Below, piece by piece: positions 63,905 to 64,000 of a DNA stretch of 64,000 nucleotides. Numbering within the stretch: the first letter of the stretch is position 1; each line of letters begins with the position of its first letter. The position numbers and the translations under genes are program-made. The stretch spans positions 3,867,001 to 3,931,000 of the forward strand of contig NZ_CP115159.1 in the NCBI RefSeq assembly GCF_027594425.1. The letters run 5' to 3'. This DNA is from Zunongwangia sp. HGR-M22. GTDB taxonomy: Bacteria; Bacteroidota; Bacteroidia; Flavobacteriales; Flavobacteriaceae. Below the pieces are notes generated by a model. The model made no database searches. It saw only the letters and a program-made list of their open reading frames with translations, and was not told the origin of the DNA.

Positions 63905-64000
63905 ATGACTAGAATAGTAACCTTAGCCATTTTTATGCTATCGTTTATTACAAACGCTCAGCAACTAAAAACCATTCCACTTTCTTCTCCTGAAAGTAAA
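63905..64000 (+). CDS. Secreted protein, N-terminal fragment (cut by window edge)
   Basis: 32 codons from the ATG at 63905 to the window end without a stop. The first 19 residues (TRIVTLAIFMLSFITNAQ) are a signal peptide with an AQ boundary, followed by QLKTIPLSSPESK. The rest lies outside, so no family can be named. Divergent from the radical SAM gene across 165 bp. Confidence 0.65.
   Translation, partial: MTRIVTLAIFMLSFITNAQQLKTIPLSSPESK

Overview
The window is a gene-dense, AT-rich stretch of a chromosome from the phylum Bacteroidota, almost certainly family Flavobacteriaceae. The evidence is five TonB-dependent receptors (TBDRs) with CarboxypepD_reg-like N-termini, Bacteroidota-type promoters (TTTG or TTG about 18-22 bp before TAnnTTTG), lipoproteins with short signal peptides, frequent TTG starts, an eukaryote-like IleRS, and intergenic spacers of a kind I associate with flavobacteria. 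A marine genus near Zunongwangia, Gramella or Salegentibacter is a guess. I see no phage, insertion sequence, CRISPR array, rRNA or restriction system. The window looks like ordinary chromosomal backbone with accessory nutrient-uptake loci.

Layout, left to right. 1-4190: two paralogous orphan TBDRs (the first cut by the window edge) with a shared upstream architecture. 4550-11880: pgi, an M23 peptidase lipoprotein, a tryptophan 2,3-dioxygenase family protein, a DUF3108 protein, then hppD and hmgA (tyrosine catabolism). 12070-17490: a luciferase-like monooxygenase, a DUF2809 membrane protein, a patatin-like outer-membrane protein and uvrC. 17660-20520: a tight operon of a RimB/retropepsin-like protease, RimK-type ATP-grasp ligase, aspartoacylase-type zinc hydrolase and 5-formyl-THF cyclo-ligase. 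20700-25860: lspA, a secreted beta-repeat protein, a DksA/TraR-like regulator and ileS. 26280-35060: an ExbD-like secreted protein, a haem/haemoglobin-type TBDR coupled to recO, gdhA, an outer-membrane protein, a lipoprotein, pncA and pncB. 35580-35784: two identical tRNA-Asn genes.

36140-43550 holds a siderophore receptor with a PepSY membrane protein, then a GH32 fructan/sucrose hydrolase, map and a fructokinase-like kinase. 43660-45810: rseP and a SCO protein. 45890-55560 is a metal-homeostasis region: feoA, feoB and a tiny Cys-rich FeoB-associated protein, a secreted Cys protein, a ZIP transporter, an Nramp-Usp fusion, a DtxR/MntR-type regulator, and a divergent TBDR with a CxxC in its plug followed by a secreted thioredoxin. 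A perfect 9-bp inverted repeat sits between regulator and receptor, overlapping promoter elements of both. 55560-64000: a lipoprotein, a TerB/J-domain protein, bacilliredoxin, plsC-type acyltransferase, HD hydrolase, S9 peptidase, Fpg/Nei glycosylase, a 7-bp tandem repeat, a radical SAM protein and the start of one more secreted protein.

The two places where genes appear to work together in a way worth testing are the metal region (one candidate operator linking regulator, transporters and receptor) and the protease-ligase-hydrolase operon, which looks like a writer/eraser set for glutamate tagging.
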